Shown one piece after another: positions 40,073 to 41,762 of a stretch of 41,762 bases of DNA. The DNA comes from Minisyncoccota bacterium (GTDB lineage Bacteria; Patescibacteriota; Minisyncoccia; Minisyncoccales; CG1-02-41-26), in assembly GCA_028718965.1 (NCBI GenBank), contig JAQUKS010000006.1, positions 1 to 41,762 on the forward strand, given 5' to 3'. Positions within the stretch are counted from its first letter, which is position 1, and each line of letters begins with the position of its first letter. A program made the position numbers and the translations under genes. The notes under the pieces were generated by a model that saw only the letters and a program-made list of their open reading frames with translations, did no database searches and had not been told where the DNA came from.

Positions 40073-41521
40073 TTATCCTTTCAACCTTAGAATGTATACA
40101 CCCAGTAGCGTTATTGTTGAGAGTTGCCCTGTGAGACGGACAACTTTTTCCCACTTGCTTTCTTTCTTTTCCGGGACAAAGATATTGTCCCCAGAAGTGA
40201 TTTTGGGAAGAAGATCGAATCGTCCGTCTTGCAGTATCCTTTTCAGACTGATTTCAATTGTCCCCCCTTGTTGAGTTACCATAATTCTCTCGAGGTCAGC
40301 ACTGGCAGTGCTTCCTCCTGCAAACAGGAGAGAATCAATCAGACTAGCATTCAGCGAGATCTGAAAAGCTCCTGGGTTTCTTACCGCCCCTAAGACGTTT
40401 ACCGTCTTAGATTCCGATGTGACTGAGTCAATTGATGATATTATTTTTACCTTTCCAGCCAGCATTGGGATCAGAACAGTATCACCCTCCTGAAGAGCCG
40501 GATTTTCTTCCAGATTTCCTGTGGTCAGGAAACCTTTTAGATTGAACTCTTCTCCTCCTTGATCTCTGATTATTTTAATCTTTTCTATGTCAGCGAATTC
40601 AGTGGGTCCGCCCGCTGTAAACAAAAGATCTGATAGTCGAGCTTTACCCATTAGAAGTTGATACGTGCCAGGTTTTTGAATCTGGCCGGCCACAGTTATT
40701 GGTATTGTTTCCTTTGGGTCTATCTGATTGCTTGGAACAAAAATAATTGTTCCTCCCTGAATAACTGGGTTGCCAAGAGGGTCGCTTCCATCAAGATATC
40801 CCCCGACATCCGCTGAATATACCTGCTTTTGGTATAAGATTCGGATGTTTCGCAAGTTAGGGTACTGACCGAAACCTCCCGCAAGTGCGATTATATCTAA
40901 CAACGTCATGGGCTCTTCTATGTCAAATGTACCCGGCCGCTGGACGCAGCCAAGAAGGTTTATAGTTCTGCCCATATACTCATCCATTTTAATCCTTGGC
41001 ACAAGGATGCTATCATTAGCCAATATGACTGGATTGGCACTATTGATGTTCTCTTTAAGAAACTTGGAGAAATCAACAATCTGGGAATTGATATTTATAT
41101 GCCTTGCGTCGGCATATTTCGTCAATCCCCCAGCTTTAGTAATGAGCTCCTGTAGAGTTGTGTTTTCTGGCACCCTATAGAAGCTTGGCGAAATAACCTC
41201 TCCTGTTATGTGGGCTATAAACCCACCCTCTTTTTCTTTTAGAGAAACCGTGACCTGGGGATTTATCACATATTTTGATAGACGTTCAGCTATTTTGGTT
41301 TGTGCTTGCGCAATGGATAGTCCCTGCACCTCTATTACGCCTATAGGCATAGGGAGTGTTACGGTTCCATCTGGGGCAATTATTACGTTCCCTGTTAAAG
41401 ATTCGTCTCCCCAGACCATCACATATAAGGTGTCTCCATATCCAATCAAATACTCTTGAGTTATTGCTATACGTGGAACGACAAGAAACAGTATTAGGAT
41501 AAGAAAAAAAAATCTTTTCAT
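40073..41521 (-). CDS. Polysaccharide export protein with SLBB domains (Wza-like)
   Basis: The 482 residues begin with a signal peptide (about 1-21; no lipobox Cys), a poly-export domain (about 23-100; YLIGYGDTLYVMVWGDESLTG, VTLPMPIGVIEVQGLS) and then four SLBB-like domains (about 103, 187, 273 and 372 onward; ITGEVISPSFYRVPE, LLGCVQRPGTFDIEE, VAGQIQKPGTYQLL, VLGAVRNPGAFQISL). The end (WEKVVRLTGQLSTITLLGVYILRLKG) could be an amphipathic or membrane helix, as in the Wza outer-membrane ring. In two-membrane bacteria these proteins carry polysaccharide across the outer membrane. Here the partner Wzc-like gene follows directly. A role in a presumed CPR envelope is unclear. A ribosome site (AAGGAAAC) precedes the start. 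Confidence 0.9.
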   Translation of the reverse strand: MKRFFFLILILFLVVPRIAITQEYLIGYGDTLYVMVWGDESLTGNVIIAPDGTVTLPMPIGVIEVQGLSIAQAQTKIAERLSKYVINPQVTVSLKEKEGGFIAHITGEVISPSFYRVPENTTLQELITKAGGLTKYADARHININSQIVDFSKFLKENINSANPVILANDSILVPRIKMDEYMGRTINLLGCVQRPGTFDIEEPMTLLDIIALAGGFGQYPNLRNIRILYQKQVYSADVGGYLDGSDPLGNPVIQGGTIIFVPSNQIDPKETIPITVAGQIQKPGTYQLLMGKARLSDLLFTAGGPTEFADIEKIKIIRDQGGEEFNLKGFLTTGNLEENPALQEGDTVLIPMLAGKVKIISSIDSVTSESKTVNVLGAVRNPGAFQISLNASLIDSLLFAGGSTASADLERIMVTQQGGTIEISLKRILQDGRFDLLPKITSGDNIFVPEKKESKWEKVVRLTGQLSTITLLGVYILRLKG

Positions 41522-41595
41522 TTTTGTTTCCTTTCTGGATTTTTCCGGAATATAATGCCGGAAATTATGTAGTTATTAAGGTTCAAAGTATATAT

Positions 41596-41624
41596 TTTCT
41601 ACACTGAAAATGATGAATTGTCAA
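41596..41624 (-). promoter_or_regulatory. Promoter of the polysaccharide export genes
   Basis: Minus-strand TTGACA (41619-41624), 17-base spacer, TAGAAA (41596-41601), about 75 bases before the Wza-like start. Confidence 0.6.
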
Positions 41625-41672
41625 GGTCGAGGGCTTGGGTATACTAAGGCAAATGGTACAGATCAAGGTATC

Positions 41673-41762
41673 ATGAAGACAATAAATACCAAATCTGTGT
41701 CTATGTACCAATTAAACCAGGTTCCATCGGAAACCCAGATCAAAAAGTATCTAAGAAGAATA
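41673..41762 (+). CDS. Start of a gene running off the right edge, possibly a transposase
   Basis: An open frame of 30 codons starts at ATG 41673 after an AAGG ribosome-like site and continues past the window: MKTINTKSVSMYQLNQVPSE, then TQIKKYLRRI. The spacing of VPSE and KYLRRI faintly recalls the beginning of IS1595-type transposases, which continue into a zinc-finger CPxC motif. The match is too short to be sure, and a chance frame is possible. Confidence 0.35.
   Translation, partial: MKTINTKSVSMYQLNQVPSETQIKKYLRRI

Noticed and set aside
1-41762. tRNA genes and CRISPR arrays
   Set aside because: Reading both strands I found no cloverleaf with a T-loop and acceptor stem in the gaps, and no regularly spaced direct repeats.

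Overview
The window looks like a chromosomal segment of a Patescibacteria/CPR bacterium, probably Parcubacteria-like. That is inference from gene content, not from a database search. The signs are a compact MurE-like ligase without its uridine-binding domain, a polymerase I without the proofreading domain, PolX with a PHP domain, paired lamin-tail domains on an exported protein, a coiled-coil/CARDB surface protein, a large unclassified helical protein, and dense gene packing with ATGA overlaps. I saw no rRNA, tRNA or CRISPR array.

Layout. 130-3669 (minus): ruvC-yebC, then ruvB with an exported lamin-tail protein. 3663-3860 (plus): a strong promoter, a foldable non-coding segment and a T-rich end, read as a candidate small RNA. 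3874-6176 (minus): a PilB/GspE ATPase and a degenerate DHH-like protein. 6227-9025 (plus): tsaE and a terminator-bounded CBM9-like/beta-barrel-like gene. 9114-11354: polA. 11464-19348: an eight-gene sensory cluster (membrane-anchored FIST protein, HAMP/coiled-coil receptor, PotD-like binding protein, dCache-HAMP/coiled-coil receptor, unknown soluble protein, PAS histidine kinase, two receiver-only regulators), followed closely by mutM and holA. 21054-21326 (minus): rpsT. 21640-26934: a small helical protein and a 1654-residue protein ending in a glycosyltransferase-like domain. 26970-30608 (minus): uvrB interrupted in its P-loop by a 553-residue intein. 30613-35158 (plus): ruvA, a Mur ligase, polX and a GNAT gene. 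35420-41521 (minus): a multidomain surface protein, a Wzc-like tyrosine kinase and a Wza-like SLBB export protein. At the right edge a new plus-strand reading frame begins.

The strongest unusual points are: (1) a full-length UvrB intein that carries LAGLIDADG motifs and an extra XRE-like helix-turn-helix; (2) the sensory cluster, in which two kinase-less receptors share a gap-free duplicated HAMP/coiled-coil module and a PotD-like protein has no transporter genes beside it; (3) a perfect 144-bp duplication of the polX 3' end flanking the GNAT gene, with a wzc tail fragment inside the inserted segment and a matching GNAT tail fragment beside the intact wzc-like gene; (4) the candidate small RNA near 3.7 kb; (5) envelope genes of a type usual in two-membrane bacteria (beta-barrel-like protein, Wza-like protein) in an apparent CPR genome.

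Functionally the window mixes DNA repair and recombination (ruvA, ruvB, ruvC, uvrB, mutM, polA, polX), replication (holA), translation-linked genes (rpsT, tsaE, yebC), cell-surface and polysaccharide export genes, and signal transduction. Receiver proteins without output domains suggest the sensory cluster acts through protein-protein contact rather than directly on DNA.
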